Made by a program: the position numbers and the translations under genes. A DNA stretch of 64,000 bases from JAPLJU01 sp036725345 (lineage in GTDB: Bacteria; Desulfobacterota; Syntrophia; Syntrophales; UBA2192): NCBI GenBank assembly GCA_036725345.1, contig DAIMEJ010000015.1, forward strand, positions 1 to 64,000, given 5' to 3'. Below the pieces are notes generated by a model, which worked only from the letters and a program-made list of their open reading frames with translations, was not told the DNA's origin and made no database searches. Each line of letters begins with the position of its first letter. Positions within the stretch are counted from its first letter, which is position 1. Shown here piece after piece: positions 44,199-51,769 of this stretch.

Positions 44199-45134
44199 TC
44201 AGCGTTTCTGGGCGGTATGGAGGTCGGCCAAGGCCCGGGCGATATCGGGCACACCCTTGTAGGTTTCCCTTTTCCCGCCTTTGTTGACCGTCAGGGTCGG
44301 CGTCGATCGGATGCCCTCTTCCTTCAGGTAGCCGTTGAACACGTCGAACGTCGGTTTCACGTCGATCCGCTTGTAACGGATGCCGTCCTTTGCCAGGTGG
44401 GCCTCCAGGCCCTGCGGATCGGTGATCCCGCTCCGGGCGGCGTCGAAGAGGGTATGCCTCGCCGACATGATCTTTCGAAAGTCTTTCTCTTCGCCGCAAA
44501 CGTAGAGGAAATACCTGGCGTAGAGAATGGTTTCTTTGTGGATCGGCGTGTCGATGAAGGTGATGCGGATCGTCTTTTGCCTCACCAGCTCCTCGATGGA
44601 CTTCGCGATCTGCGGCTCCAGTGCGGAACAGGGTCCGCAGAAGTAGTCGGTGTAGAGCCTGACCTGAACGGGCCCGCTCCCGAAGGAGGGAACGAAGGTG
44701 TCGCCGGCGTAGGCCGGCGCTGCCATCCCCTCGAAGAAGATCAAAAAGATGAGGAAACCTCCGAGGATCCCCAGAGCCGCCTGCCGCACCCTCTGCATCC
44801 TGAAGTTCACGATAAAAAGAATCAGGAGGATGGCGCCGAAAAGCAGGCAGTAAGGGCAATAGACGCCGTGATATACCTGAAAGCCCACGAGGTAGGCCTC
44901 GGCGCCGATGCCCGCGGCAAGGAGAAACAGAAGAGGGAGATCCTTTTTGAGGAAACTCATGACCATCACGACCGCCATGAAGGCGACGCCGGCCCAGCGC
45001 AGGTCGAACCCCAGAAGGGTTCCCTGCAGGTAGGTGCAGGAATCGCCGCAGACAGAGTAAAGAATCACGAGGACGATCGCCGCCAGTGAAAGGGTGATGT
45101 TGATTGCCCTCCTGTGGAGATTGAGAATTCTCAT
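44199..45134 (-). CDS. VKOR-thioredoxin fusion, periplasmic disulfide oxidoreductase
   Basis: A 311-aa fusion. Residues 1-140 are a vitamin-K-epoxide-reductase-like membrane domain with four to five helices, a first cysteine pair CGDSC near 29-33 and the quinone-side pair YCPYC near 90. Residues ~150-311 are a thioredoxin/DsbA-like domain facing the periplasm, with CGPC (~165) and a conserved cis-Pro in GIRSTPTLTVNKGG. Such fusions replace DsbA/DsbB, making disulfides in exported proteins and passing electrons to quinone. Its stop is 3 bp from that of mntP (convergent), and its start overlaps the methyltransferase by 4 bp. Confidence 0.9.
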   Translation of the reverse strand: MRILNLHRRAINITLSLAAIVLVILYSVCGDSCTYLQGTLLGFDLRWAGVAFMAVVMVMSFLKKDLPLLFLLAAGIGAEAYLVGFQVYHGVYCPYCLLFGAILLILFIVNFRMQRVRQAALGILGGFLIFLIFFEGMAAPAYAGDTFVPSFGSGPVQVRLYTDYFCGPCSALEPQIAKSIEELVRQKTIRITFIDTPIHKETILYARYFLYVCGEEKDFRKIMSARHTLFDAARSGITDPQGLEAHLAKDGIRYKRIDVKPTFDVFNGYLKEEGIRSTPTLTVNKGGKRETYKGVPDIARALADLHTAQKR

Positions 45135-45814
45135 TGCCCGCCCGGCCTGTTTTTCTTCAGGGTGACCATGAAAAGTTTTCTCGGGAGTTCCCCTTCCTCG
45201 AACTCATCGACACCGATGATTTCGTATCCCGCTGAAAGATGTTTAACCTTTTCGCCGTCGAAAAAGTGGACGATGAAGCCGCCCGTTTCGTACATGTCCT
45301 CGCCGCGATGGATACCCTTTCCAAAGAGGGCGTCCCCCTTGTGACGGACGGTGTATACGTTCAGCCCTCCCGGCCGGAGCACCCGCCCGATCTCCCGGGA
45401 GAGAGATTCGAGTTCAGCCGTCGAGAGGGCCATGCAGTAGAGCATGTGGGAAAAACAGGCGTCAAAGGTTTCGTCGTCAAAGGGAAGGGGCTCTCGAATA
45501 TCGTGATGGTCCGTCCGGATGAGGCCCGAAAGGCCGAGCCCCGACGCCTTCTTCTTGATATCTTCAAGACCCTTGCGGCTGTAGTCGATCGCGGTCGTTT
45601 GAAAACCCCTGCTTGCGAAGAAGAGGGTGTCACGCCCCTGGCCTACGCCCAGTTCAAGGATGCGCCGGAACCCCGCTTTCGAGAAAAGCCGGGCCGCACT
45701 CCGGGCGGGCTTACTGGGCTCGTCGCCGAAGAAGTCGGCCTCTTCCGAGAATGCCCGTTCCCAGTGCTCTTGCTGCGCGTCCAGAATTCTCTTCAGGATT
45801 CCGCTCTCAGCCAT
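45131..45814 (-). CDS. Class I SAM-dependent methyltransferase
   Basis: A 227-aa methyltransferase with the Rossmann motif I ILELGVGQGRDTLFFASRG (~50-68), motif II-like TTAIDYSRKGLEDI, and LPFDDETFDACFSHMLYCMA (~115). The N-terminal 45 residues (LDAQQEHWERAFSEEADFFG) are typical of tellurite-resistance/thiol-methyltransferase-like enzymes. The substrate is unknown. Its start overlaps the end of the decayed arsC, and its stop overlaps the VKOR gene, so it is part of one operon with redox or metalloid genes. ArsM-type arsenite methylation is a thought, but the ArsM cysteines are not evident. Confidence 0.85.
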   Translation of the reverse strand: MAESGILKRILDAQQEHWERAFSEEADFFGDEPSKPARSAARLFSKAGFRRILELGVGQGRDTLFFASRGFQTTAIDYSRKGLEDIKKKASGLGLSGLIRTDHHDIREPLPFDDETFDACFSHMLYCMALSTAELESLSREIGRVLRPGGLNVYTVRHKGDALFGKGIHRGEDMYETGGFIVHFFDGEKVKHLSAGYEIIGVDEFEEGELPRKLFMVTLKKNRPGGQ

Positions 45815-46221
45815 TCCCGGACCCTCGAGCGGATCTTATCCCGGATGACCCAGATTTTCACCAGCTTTTCCTCGCGGCTGCCTTCGATCCGCCCCGGGTC
45901 GCAAGAGCCCCGGTGGGTTTTCCGGCCCGGTCCCGGGAAGACGGGACAGGCTTCGGGCCGGCTTCATCGCGAACCGGAACGACGCAGTCGAAACGCTCGC
46001 CCTGCGAAGAAGGTCGAAGACACTCTTCCTCGTAAGGTTGTTAGCAATATCGATGCCGACCTCCGCCGTGACCTCGACGACCGGGGGTTCGGCAACCCCG
46101 GCTCCGGCCCGGCGCTCTTGACATCGTAGCGCTCCACGGCCCCAGAATGAAGGAATGCCTCGGCCATCTGGCTCCGTGCGCTGTTGTGGATACAGACAAA
46201 GAGGACTTTCTTTTTCTCCAT
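45793..46221 (-). pseudogene. arsC: Arsenate reductase (LMW-phosphatase type) with two frameshifts
   Basis: From ATG 46221 the frame reads KKVLFVCIHNSARSQMAEAF, the CX5R active site of thioredoxin-type ArsC. It then breaks near 46081, where a C appears lost from a CCCCC run. The next frame continues VVEVTAEVGIDIANNLTRKS and breaks again near 45998, where a G appears lost. The third frame runs ERFDCVVPVRDEARPEACPV and ends REWLRAES-stop at 45793. The family's VCDEA cysteine is Arg here (VPVRDEA), so decay goes beyond the two single-base losses. Sequencing errors could explain the indels but not that substitution. Confidence 0.8.
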
Positions 46222-46387
46222 GTCTGCTCGGCTGCGAAGTTTTCTCCGGGAGTAGACTACAAAAAACAAGCTATTTTCAATATAAAAAACGGATGGAAAG
46301 ATTTTTCAGGCCCGCTGCAGAGATAAGCAGCGGGACATCGAATGAAAGCATTGAATCTATAGCAGGAGGCCGGGAAAGCGGATAGGT

Positions 46388-46427
46388 AAAAAAAGAATCA
46401 CCCGGGATTCCTTCCCGGGTGATTCTT
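46388..46427 (-). terminator. Intrinsic terminator of the zraP-like gene
   Basis: On the minus strand AGAATCACCCGGG (46426-46414) pairs perfectly with CCCGGGTGATTCT (46406-46394), followed by a T-run (46394-46388). Confidence 0.92.
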
Positions 46428-46451
46428 GGACTCAGAAGAAGGAAGGAGTGT

Positions 46452-46967
46452 TTAGTAGATTCCGCGGGGACCGGGGCCGCCACCGGGACCGCGTCCACCA
46501 CCGGGGCCACGTCCGCTACCGGGACCAAACCCGCCGCCAATACAGCGGCCCGATGGTCCGTAGGCTCTCAGGGTTTCCTGCTGTTCCGGTGTGAGTTCCT
46601 TGTAGACGGCCCAGCGGTGGTTCGATCCCCTGTCCTGAATCTGATCACGAAGGGCCCGGATTTCCTTCTGCTTTGCCGTGATCTTGGCCTGATCCGGGTT
46701 TTTTTCCTGCCACAGAAGCCGCAGGTCGCCCTTCTTGCTGAACATCTGGTCCTGAAGGGGTTTAATATCTTTGAGGTGGGCGCTTCGCAGGTCGGCAATC
46801 CTGGTTTTCTGCTCCGCCGTCAGTTTGAGACCCGGAACATTTTCAAAATTTGCGCAATTAAGGCAGGAACCGCCGCCATAACCTCTCCCTCCCCTGAAGG
46901 CGTCGGCCGGAGCCGCCATAACCGCCACCAGAAGAAGGACAGCTGCAATTGATATCAACTTTTTCAT
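46452..46967 (-). CDS. zraP: ZraP/CpxP/Spy-like periplasmic metal-stress protein
   Basis: A 171-aa exported protein. The signal peptide MKKLISIAAVLLLVAVMAAP ends near ADA. A Gly-rich stretch with CLNC follows, then an LTxxQ helical core (LKLTAEQKTRIADLRSAHL ... YKELTPEQQETLRAYGP) typical of CpxP/Spy/ZraP chaperones that bind zinc and curb envelope stress. The last 25 residues are a Gly/Pro/Arg repeat. I chose ATG 46967, preceded by AAAGGAG. Divergent kinase and regulator genes match the ZraP-ZraSR arrangement, and a sigma-54 promoter lies at 47012-47029, as ZraR-type regulators require. The inducing metal is unknown. Confidence 0.88.
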   Translation of the reverse strand: MKKLISIAAVLLLVAVMAAPADAFRGGRGYGGGSCLNCANFENVPGLKLTAEQKTRIADLRSAHLKDIKPLQDQMFSKKGDLRLLWQEKNPDQAKITAKQKEIRALRDQIQDRGSNHRWAVYKELTPEQQETLRAYGPSGRCIGGGFGPGSGRGPGGGRGPGGGPGPRGIY

Positions 46968-47011
46968 TTTATTTTCTCCTTTCGAGATGACTTTCTTTTT
47001 GCATTTATTAT

Positions 47012-47029
47012 GGGCAAGGGCTGTGCCAG
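47012..47029 (-). promoter_or_regulatory. Sigma-54 promoter of the zraP-like gene
   Basis: On the minus strand CTGGCACAGCCCTTGCCC matches the sigma-54 consensus, with GG and GC exactly 10 bp apart. Transcription would start near 47001, about 34 nt before the start codon. The adjacent regulator is an NtrC-type sigma-54 activator with an intact GAFTGA loop. Confidence 0.85.
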
Positions 47030-47124
47030 AAGAGATTGTGTTTCGTAACATGTTGATAATAATAGGTATTATTCTATTTTGTTATCATCTGATCTTGCTG
47101 ACCGAAGAAAAAAGTGGATATTTA

Positions 47125-47162
47125 GTATACAGTTGTGGTATACACTTGTATACAAAGTATAC
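47125..47162. promoter_or_regulatory. Array of four GTATAC sites, candidate activator binding region
   Basis: The palindrome GTATAC occurs four times at 47125, 47138, 47148 and 47157 (spacings 13, 10 and 9 bp), three of them followed by A and a T- or A-rich context. It lies about 100-140 bp upstream of the sigma-54 promoter and about 65 bp before the divergent kinase gene. This is the usual distance for an enhancer bound by an NtrC-family regulator. Confidence 0.55.
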
Positions 47163-47228
47163 ATGCAAGGCGCATGGCTAATGGCTCAAGGCGAAAGGGC
47201 GAAAAAATATTAAAGAAGGATGTGATTC

Positions 47229-48965
47229 ATGGGTGCTGGCGGTAGTCGAAAAATACGGGCCTTTCTCTCACCATGGGTTATTGTAGGGACCGTGCTAATC
47301 CTCGCGGCCATTTTTGTATTCATGGCCCGCGAGAGTATACACAAACAGCGTGAACTCACGACGCGGCTGCTCGTTGAACAGGGTTCCGCCCTGATCCAGT
47401 CCTTTGAGGCCTCCGCCCGCACGGGTGCCTGGATGAAATGGGGGCCCTTCCAGCTGCAGAAGCTTCTCATCGAGATGGCCAGGCAGCCCGGGATTGATTA
47501 TCTGACCGTGACGGACACGAGGGGCGTCATTCTTGCCGACAGTGATCCGGCCATGGTCGGCGAATTTTATGACACAGGACTCGACCTCGAGAATGCTTCA
47601 CGTCTGACGCAGGTGCAGTGGCGTCAGGTGTCAAACCGGGAGGGCACCGATACCTTCGAGGTCTACCGGAGATTTGCCCCGACGGAGATACCTTTCGGGG
47701 ATTCCCGGGACGGCGCGGCGGCGGGGACGGACTCACCCGACCTCGTGATCTTTGTGGGGCTGGACATGGGACCCGTGCTGGCGGCGCGGGATGCGGACTT
47801 ACGGTCCACCGTCACCATGGCCGTCGTCCTTGTCCTGGCCGGCTTTGCGGGCATCCTTGCCCTTCTTCTTGCGCAGGGCTATCTCTCGACGCGATCGTCT
47901 TACTCGCGCGTGAAGGCCTTTTCGGACAGCCTCGTGGAAAATATGCCCATCGGGCTTGTGGCTCTCGACGGAGGCGAAAGAGTAATGGCCTTCAATGTCT
48001 GGGCGGAGTCTATTCTCGGGAGGGCCGCGGGAGAGGTGATAGGCCGATCGGCGGCAGAAGTCCTGCCGGACACCTGCCATGAAATTCTCGGGGAACTCCA
48101 AAGGGGTGAAGGGGTCATCGAGAGGGAAACGGAATGCCGCGTGAGCGTGACGAAGACGGTTCCCCTCGAGGTGATCGCCACGACGCTCAAGGAAGAGGGC
48201 GGGCGTCCCCAGGGTTCCGTGATTCTCTTTCGGGATCTCACCGAGATCCGCCAGCTGAAGGCCGAGATCGCCCGCAGCCAGAGGCTTGCCTCCATCGGAA
48301 GTCTCGCAGCCGGCGTGGCTCACGAGATCCGGAACCCGCTGAGTTCCATCAAGGGCTTCGCGACCTACTTCAAGGCGAAGTTGCGCGGCGACCCCGAAGA
48401 CAGCAGGACTGCCGACATCATGATCCAGGAAGTCGAGCGCCTCAACCGGGTCATCCGGCAGCTCCTCGACCTGTCCCGACCGATGGAAATAGAGAAAAAG
48501 CCGACACGGCTCGAGCCCCTGATCGAGCACACGGTCCGGCTGGCCGACGTCCACGCCCGTAAAAAGGGGATCATCGTCAGAACCGAGTTTTCGCCTGAGG
48601 CACCGGCCGTGTTCGCCGATCCCGACCGGATCAAACAGGTGCTCCTCAACCTGTGCCTCAACGCCATCGAGGCGATGCAGGCGGGGGGGAACCTCACACT
48701 CACCCTCGGACGTTACAACGAGAAAATGGCAAGGCTGGATGTCTCCGACACGGGCGCCGGTGTCCCGCGGGGTGACCTAGAGAACATTTTTGATCCCTAT
48801 TATACGACCAAGAGTTCCGGGACGGGACTCGGCCTTGCCATCGTCCACCGCATCGTCGAGGCTCACGGCGGCGAGATCCGTGTGAGGAGCGAGTCGGGCC
48901 GGGGCACTACCTTTACCATGCTCCTTCCCGTCTCCGACGAGGCCCCCGCAGGAGGCACATCATGA
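47229..48965 (+). CDS. zraS: ZraS-like membrane sensor histidine kinase
   Basis: A 578-aa sensor kinase. Membrane helices near residues 13-31 (WVIVGTVLILAAIFVFMA) and ~195-217 bracket a periplasmic sensor of about 160 residues. A PAS domain follows (~235-340, ENMPIGLVALDGGERVMAFN), then HisKA with the phospho-His in AAGVAHEIRNPLSSIKGF (~366) and HATPase_c (NLCLNAIEAMQAGGNL; GTGLGLAIVHRIVEAHGG). The layout matches ZraS and related NtrB-type kinases. It overlaps the regulator gene by 4 bp and diverges from the zraP-like gene. The ATG is preceded by AAGAAGGA. Confidence 0.9.
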   Translation: MGAGGSRKIRAFLSPWVIVGTVLILAAIFVFMARESIHKQRELTTRLLVEQGSALIQSFEASARTGAWMKWGPFQLQKLLIEMARQPGIDYLTVTDTRGVILADSDPAMVGEFYDTGLDLENASRLTQVQWRQVSNREGTDTFEVYRRFAPTEIPFGDSRDGAAAGTDSPDLVIFVGLDMGPVLAARDADLRSTVTMAVVLVLAGFAGILALLLAQGYLSTRSSYSRVKAFSDSLVENMPIGLVALDGGERVMAFNVWAESILGRAAGEVIGRSAAEVLPDTCHEILGELQRGEGVIERETECRVSVTKTVPLEVIATTLKEEGGRPQGSVILFRDLTEIRQLKAEIARSQRLASIGSLAAGVAHEIRNPLSSIKGFATYFKAKLRGDPEDSRTADIMIQEVERLNRVIRQLLDLSRPMEIEKKPTRLEPLIEHTVRLADVHARKKGIIVRTEFSPEAPAVFADPDRIKQVLLNLCLNAIEAMQAGGNLTLTLGRYNEKMARLDVSDTGAGVPRGDLENIFDPYYTTKSSGTGLGLAIVHRIVEAHGGEIRVRSESGRGTTFTMLLPVSDEAPAGGTS

Positions 48966-50320
48966 CGCGAAAAAATTCCATCCTCGTTGTCGATGACGAC
49001 CTCGCCCACCGCACCATGTTGCGCACGCTCCTCGCGAGCTGGGGATACGAGGTATCGGAGGTCGACGACGGCAGCGCCGCCGTCGAAGCCGTCCACAGGC
49101 AGCCCTTCGACCTCGTCCTCATGGACATCCGCATGATCCGCCTTTCGGGCATCGAGGCCCTCGGGGAGATCAAGGACTTCAACCCGGCTATCCCGGTCAT
49201 CCTCATGACGGCCTATGCGTCCGTGGAAACGGCGGTGGAAGCCCTGAAAAAAGGGGCCTACGACTACCTGACAAAACCTCTCGATTTCGACGAACTGAAG
49301 CTCGCCATCGAGCGCGCCATGGAGCACAGCCGCCTGAGGGAGGAAAACCGGCTCCTCAGGGAAAGCCTGGGGCTCCAATTCGACCGCAGAAACCTGATAG
49401 GCCGGAGCGCCGTCATGACGAGGCTACTCGAGACAGTGGCCCAGGTAGCCCCTTCGGAGGCCACGGTTCTCATCACGGGCGAATCCGGCACCGGCAAGGA
49501 GGTGATCGCCGGGGCCATCCACTACAACAGTCCCCGGCGGGAGGAGCCCTTCATCAAGATCAACTGCGCCGCCATCCCTGAGACGCTCCTGGAGTCGGAG
49601 CTTTTCGGTCACGAGAAAGGGGCCTTCACGGGGGCCGGCCGCCGCAGGGAAGGGAAGTTCCGCCAGGCCGACGGCGGGAGCATCTTTCTGGATGAGGTGA
49701 GCGAGATGTCGCTCGCCATGCAGGTCCGGCTCCTCAGGGTTCTCCAGGAAAGGGAGATCACCCGCGTGGGGGGCGAGGAGGTGATCCGGGTCAACGTCCG
49801 AGTCATCACCGCCACGAACCGCGATCTCGCCGCCGCCATCGAGGCGGGCCGGTTCCGAAAGGATCTCTTCTACCGGTTGAACGTGGTGACCCTCCATGTG
49901 CCGCCGCTCCGGGAGCGAAAGGACGACATCCCGCCCCTGGCGGAACACTTTCTGAAGATGTTTGCCGAGAAGAACCGGAAGCGCGTCCGGGGGTTCACAC
50001 CACAGGCCATGGACCGCCTGCTCCGATATGACTGGCCGGGGAACGTCCGGGAGCTCATGAACACCGTGGAGCGGGGGGTCGTTCTGACGCGGTCGGAGTA
50101 CATCGATGAAGGGGAGTTGACGCCGGTCCTGCTGAAAGAGCCCGGTGAGAAAACATTGCCGCCGGGAGAGGCCGGCGCGGTGTCCCTGGAAGCCCTCGAG
50201 AAGGCGACGATCCTCAAGACCCTGGATCAGACGGGCGGGAACAAGAGCGAAGCGGCCCGGAGGCTCGGCATCACCCGCCGCACGCTCCACCAGAAGCTGA
50301 AAAAGTACGGCATGATGTGA
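48962..50320 (+). CDS. zraR: ZraR-like NtrC-family sigma-54 response regulator
   Basis: A 452-aa regulator. The receiver domain (residues 1-120) has phospho-Asp in LVLMDIRMIRLSG (~54). The AAA+ domain (~140-375) has Walker A GESGTGKE, the sigma-54-contacting GAFTGAGRRREG loop, Walker B GGSIFLDEVSEM and the arginine-finger region NVRELMNTVERG. A C-terminal Fis-type helix-turn-helix (NKSEAARRLGITRRTLHQKL) completes it. All catalytic parts are present. It should activate the sigma-54 promoter of the divergent zraP-like gene by binding upstream, possibly at the GTATAC array. Confidence 0.93.
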   Translation: MTRKNSILVVDDDLAHRTMLRTLLASWGYEVSEVDDGSAAVEAVHRQPFDLVLMDIRMIRLSGIEALGEIKDFNPAIPVILMTAYASVETAVEALKKGAYDYLTKPLDFDELKLAIERAMEHSRLREENRLLRESLGLQFDRRNLIGRSAVMTRLLETVAQVAPSEATVLITGESGTGKEVIAGAIHYNSPRREEPFIKINCAAIPETLLESELFGHEKGAFTGAGRRREGKFRQADGGSIFLDEVSEMSLAMQVRLLRVLQEREITRVGGEEVIRVNVRVITATNRDLAAAIEAGRFRKDLFYRLNVVTLHVPPLRERKDDIPPLAEHFLKMFAEKNRKRVRGFTPQAMDRLLRYDWPGNVRELMNTVERGVVLTRSEYIDEGELTPVLLKEPGEKTLPPGEAGAVSLEALEKATILKTLDQTGGNKSEAARRLGITRRTLHQKLKKYGMM

Positions 50321-50532
50321 GACGACGGCATGACTTGGGAGTAGGTGTCAGCTGGAGTTATTTGCCATTCTCCCCAAATGAGCCTTTCAGATCGTATGAA
50401 TTTCAGAAAGTCTATGACGACTATCATGGAAAGCGGCTCTTGCAGTTATATGAAAGCCAGGAATCTTCCTGTTGCCGGATGTGCAACCTTTGCAGAGAGA
50501 ATAACGACTGCTTTTTGAAAGCGATTTTTTAA
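50317..50532 (+). CDS. Small cysteine-rich hypothetical protein
   Basis: A 71-codon frame starts with GTG overlapping the TGA of the zraR-like gene, an arrangement that favours coupling. The N-terminal half is unremarkable. The C-terminal 20 residues are Cys-rich (SCCRMCNLCRENNDC), a possible metal or cluster site. I do not recognise a family. A shorter frame from ATG 50377 in another phase (45 codons) is equally open, so the coding status is uncertain. Confidence 0.3.
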   Translation: MRRRHDLGVGVSWSYLPFSPNEPFRSYEFQKVYDDYHGKRLLQLYESQESSCCRMCNLCRENNDCFLKAIF

Positions 50533-50592
50533 TTGCTACATCCAGTGGATGCCCCTGTTCCTCAATACGATGAAAATATGAGAAGGATTTAA

Positions 50593-50886
50593 ATGCAAAA
50601 CAGGAAATATATCCCTGCTGTCTGTCTCGTGAGTGTCATCTTTCTTATCATTGGCTCACGGCCTGTGTTTGCCGCTGATAAAATAGTCAAAAGGGTAATT
50701 GCGATGGAATGCGAATGCGTGGCAACGGTAACCCGTGCAGGTATCGCGATACAGAATATCCCAGGTGTTCTGAATGATGATGTGAACAGGTTTACTCGGG
50801 AAGCCACGGTAAAATTCGACGATATAAAAACGAACGTTGAAAAAATCACGGAGGGGTTAACCGAGCAGAACTTTCCGGTCTTTTAG
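50593..50886 (+). CDS. Exported heavy-metal-associated (HMA) domain protein with CxC motif
   Basis: A 97-aa protein with a signal peptide (YIPAVCLVSVIFLIIGSRPVFA) followed by one HMA-like domain. VIAMECECVATVTRAGIAIQ corresponds to the family's GMxCxxCxxxV block, NIPGVLNDDVNRFTREATVKF to the PGV-xVxV-A-V block, and the C-terminus NFPVF to GY-V. The metal site is CxC (MECEC) rather than CxxC. AAGGA lies six bases before the ATG. It is the second periplasmic HMA protein in the window with an altered site. Role inferred: binding of a soft metal in the periplasm. Confidence 0.7.
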   Translation: MQNRKYIPAVCLVSVIFLIIGSRPVFAADKIVKRVIAMECECVATVTRAGIAIQNIPGVLNDDVNRFTREATVKFDDIKTNVEKITEGLTEQNFPVF

Positions 50887-50929
50887 GAAAGCCTGAGATC
50901 ATTCGATAGTGTTGAAACGTGTTGGAGCG

Positions 50930-50979
50930 GCTGTAAACTGCGGAGGTTCAGCAACAACCGAAAAGTTACAGTTTACAGC
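50930..50979. terminator. 11-bp inverted repeat between convergent genes
   Basis: GCTGTAAACTG (50930-50940) and CAGTTTACAGC (50969-50979) are perfect complements. A nested GGTT/AACC pair sits inside the loop. It lies between the HMA gene and the convergent DUF2703 gene, whose last codons form the right arm. No T-run follows, so it could be a weak bidirectional terminator or an mRNA-stability structure. Confidence 0.4.
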
Positions 50980-51562
50980 ACAAATTTCTGCCCAGTTTCT
51001 TGTTATCAAAATATTTTTTTAGATTCTCAGGCAATTCTTGGAGGGGAATAGTCGGTACAGGCGGCTCTTTATCAATATTCAGCATGGCGTGCATGATAGC
51101 TTCCAGGAGCAAGGGTAGCGGTGCAGATGAATATACCTTTCCTGCGTAATGCCACTCACGGCAGTCAACAAGGGTTTTATTCTCGGTGAGGTCTCCACAA
51201 GATTCGCATACCGACTCTCGAATATCTTGAGCGATGTCCCGCCCGTTAATCCGTATAGTAGGTGAGCTTAGAAGTGCATGCTGCTTCGCCTCAGCTTCGG
51301 ATTGAACAACGATTGCCCGGTATTTCAGTTCTACCCCCAGTGCCTCGGCTACAGGGGCGAGAAGTTGCACGGCCTTCTGCAATTGATCTCCAGTCGGAAC
51401 ACATCGCGCACAGACCGAAAGATCAATAACCACCAATTCGATATTCAAAACCTTGATTTCTGCACGCTCCGCTTCTCCTTCGGCTAAATCTCCGCAGCAG
51501 ACACCGGGCTGAAAGATGGGTAAAAACGTCTTTCTATCCTTTATGTTCTCACTCTCATCCAT
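50966..51562 (-). CDS. DUF2703 domain protein
   Basis: A 198-aa protein whose core fits DUF2703, a thioredoxin-like family of unknown function: NIELVVIDLSVCARCVPTGDQL with CxxC (~50), LLSSPTIRINGRDIAQDI, ESVCESCGDL, and VDCREWHYAGKVYSSAPLPL. Extra cysteine pairs occur at both ends (QPGVCCGDLAEG; GRNLCCKL). The many cysteines, no signal peptide and a nearby ArsR-controlled permease operon suggest thiol-based handling of a metalloid in the cytoplasm (inference). The last codons form one arm of the inverted repeat at 50930-50979. It has its own upstream palindrome at 51635-51651. Confidence 0.82.
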   Translation of the reverse strand: MDESENIKDRKTFLPIFQPGVCCGDLAEGEAERAEIKVLNIELVVIDLSVCARCVPTGDQLQKAVQLLAPVAEALGVELKYRAIVVQSEAEAKQHALLSSPTIRINGRDIAQDIRESVCESCGDLTENKTLVDCREWHYAGKVYSSAPLPLLLEAIMHAMLNIDKEPPVPTIPLQELPENLKKYFDNKKLGRNLCCKL

Positions 51563-51634
51563 GTTTAGTTAACCACCAATTCACGCAAGCTTTACCACGC
51601 CTCTCCTTACCTGATCAATGTGTATATTCTATAT

Positions 51635-51651
51635 ATTGTCATCACGACAAT
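51635..51651. promoter_or_regulatory. Inverted repeat ATTGTC-N5-GACAAT upstream of the DUF2703 gene
   Basis: A perfect 6-bp inverted repeat with a 5-bp spacer, located about 73 bp upstream of the DUF2703 start in an AT-rich stretch. It resembles a dimeric repressor site but differs from the arsR operator at 53965-53982. The remainder of the gap 51563-51769 shows no gene. Confidence 0.35.
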
Positions 51652-51769
51652 CAGAATGCGCCGAGGAAAGACCGTCCTATTCGCATTTCGTTTCCTCACT
51701 TTAAGGACGACCGGCAGGCAATCTGACTTATTTCTTGTCTTTACCGGTCAAGCCGGTCCGTTATCCTTC

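Noticed and set aside
45793..46221. Programmed frameshift or selenocysteine in arsC
   Set aside because: Two same-direction shifts in ordinary C/G runs with no slippery signal and loss of a catalytic residue fit decay or sequencing error better.
47125..47162. CRISPR-like array of GTATAC repeats
   Set aside because: Units are only 6 bp with 3-7 bp spacers, far too short for CRISPR; a regulator-binding cluster fits better. No CRISPR array is seen anywhere in the window.
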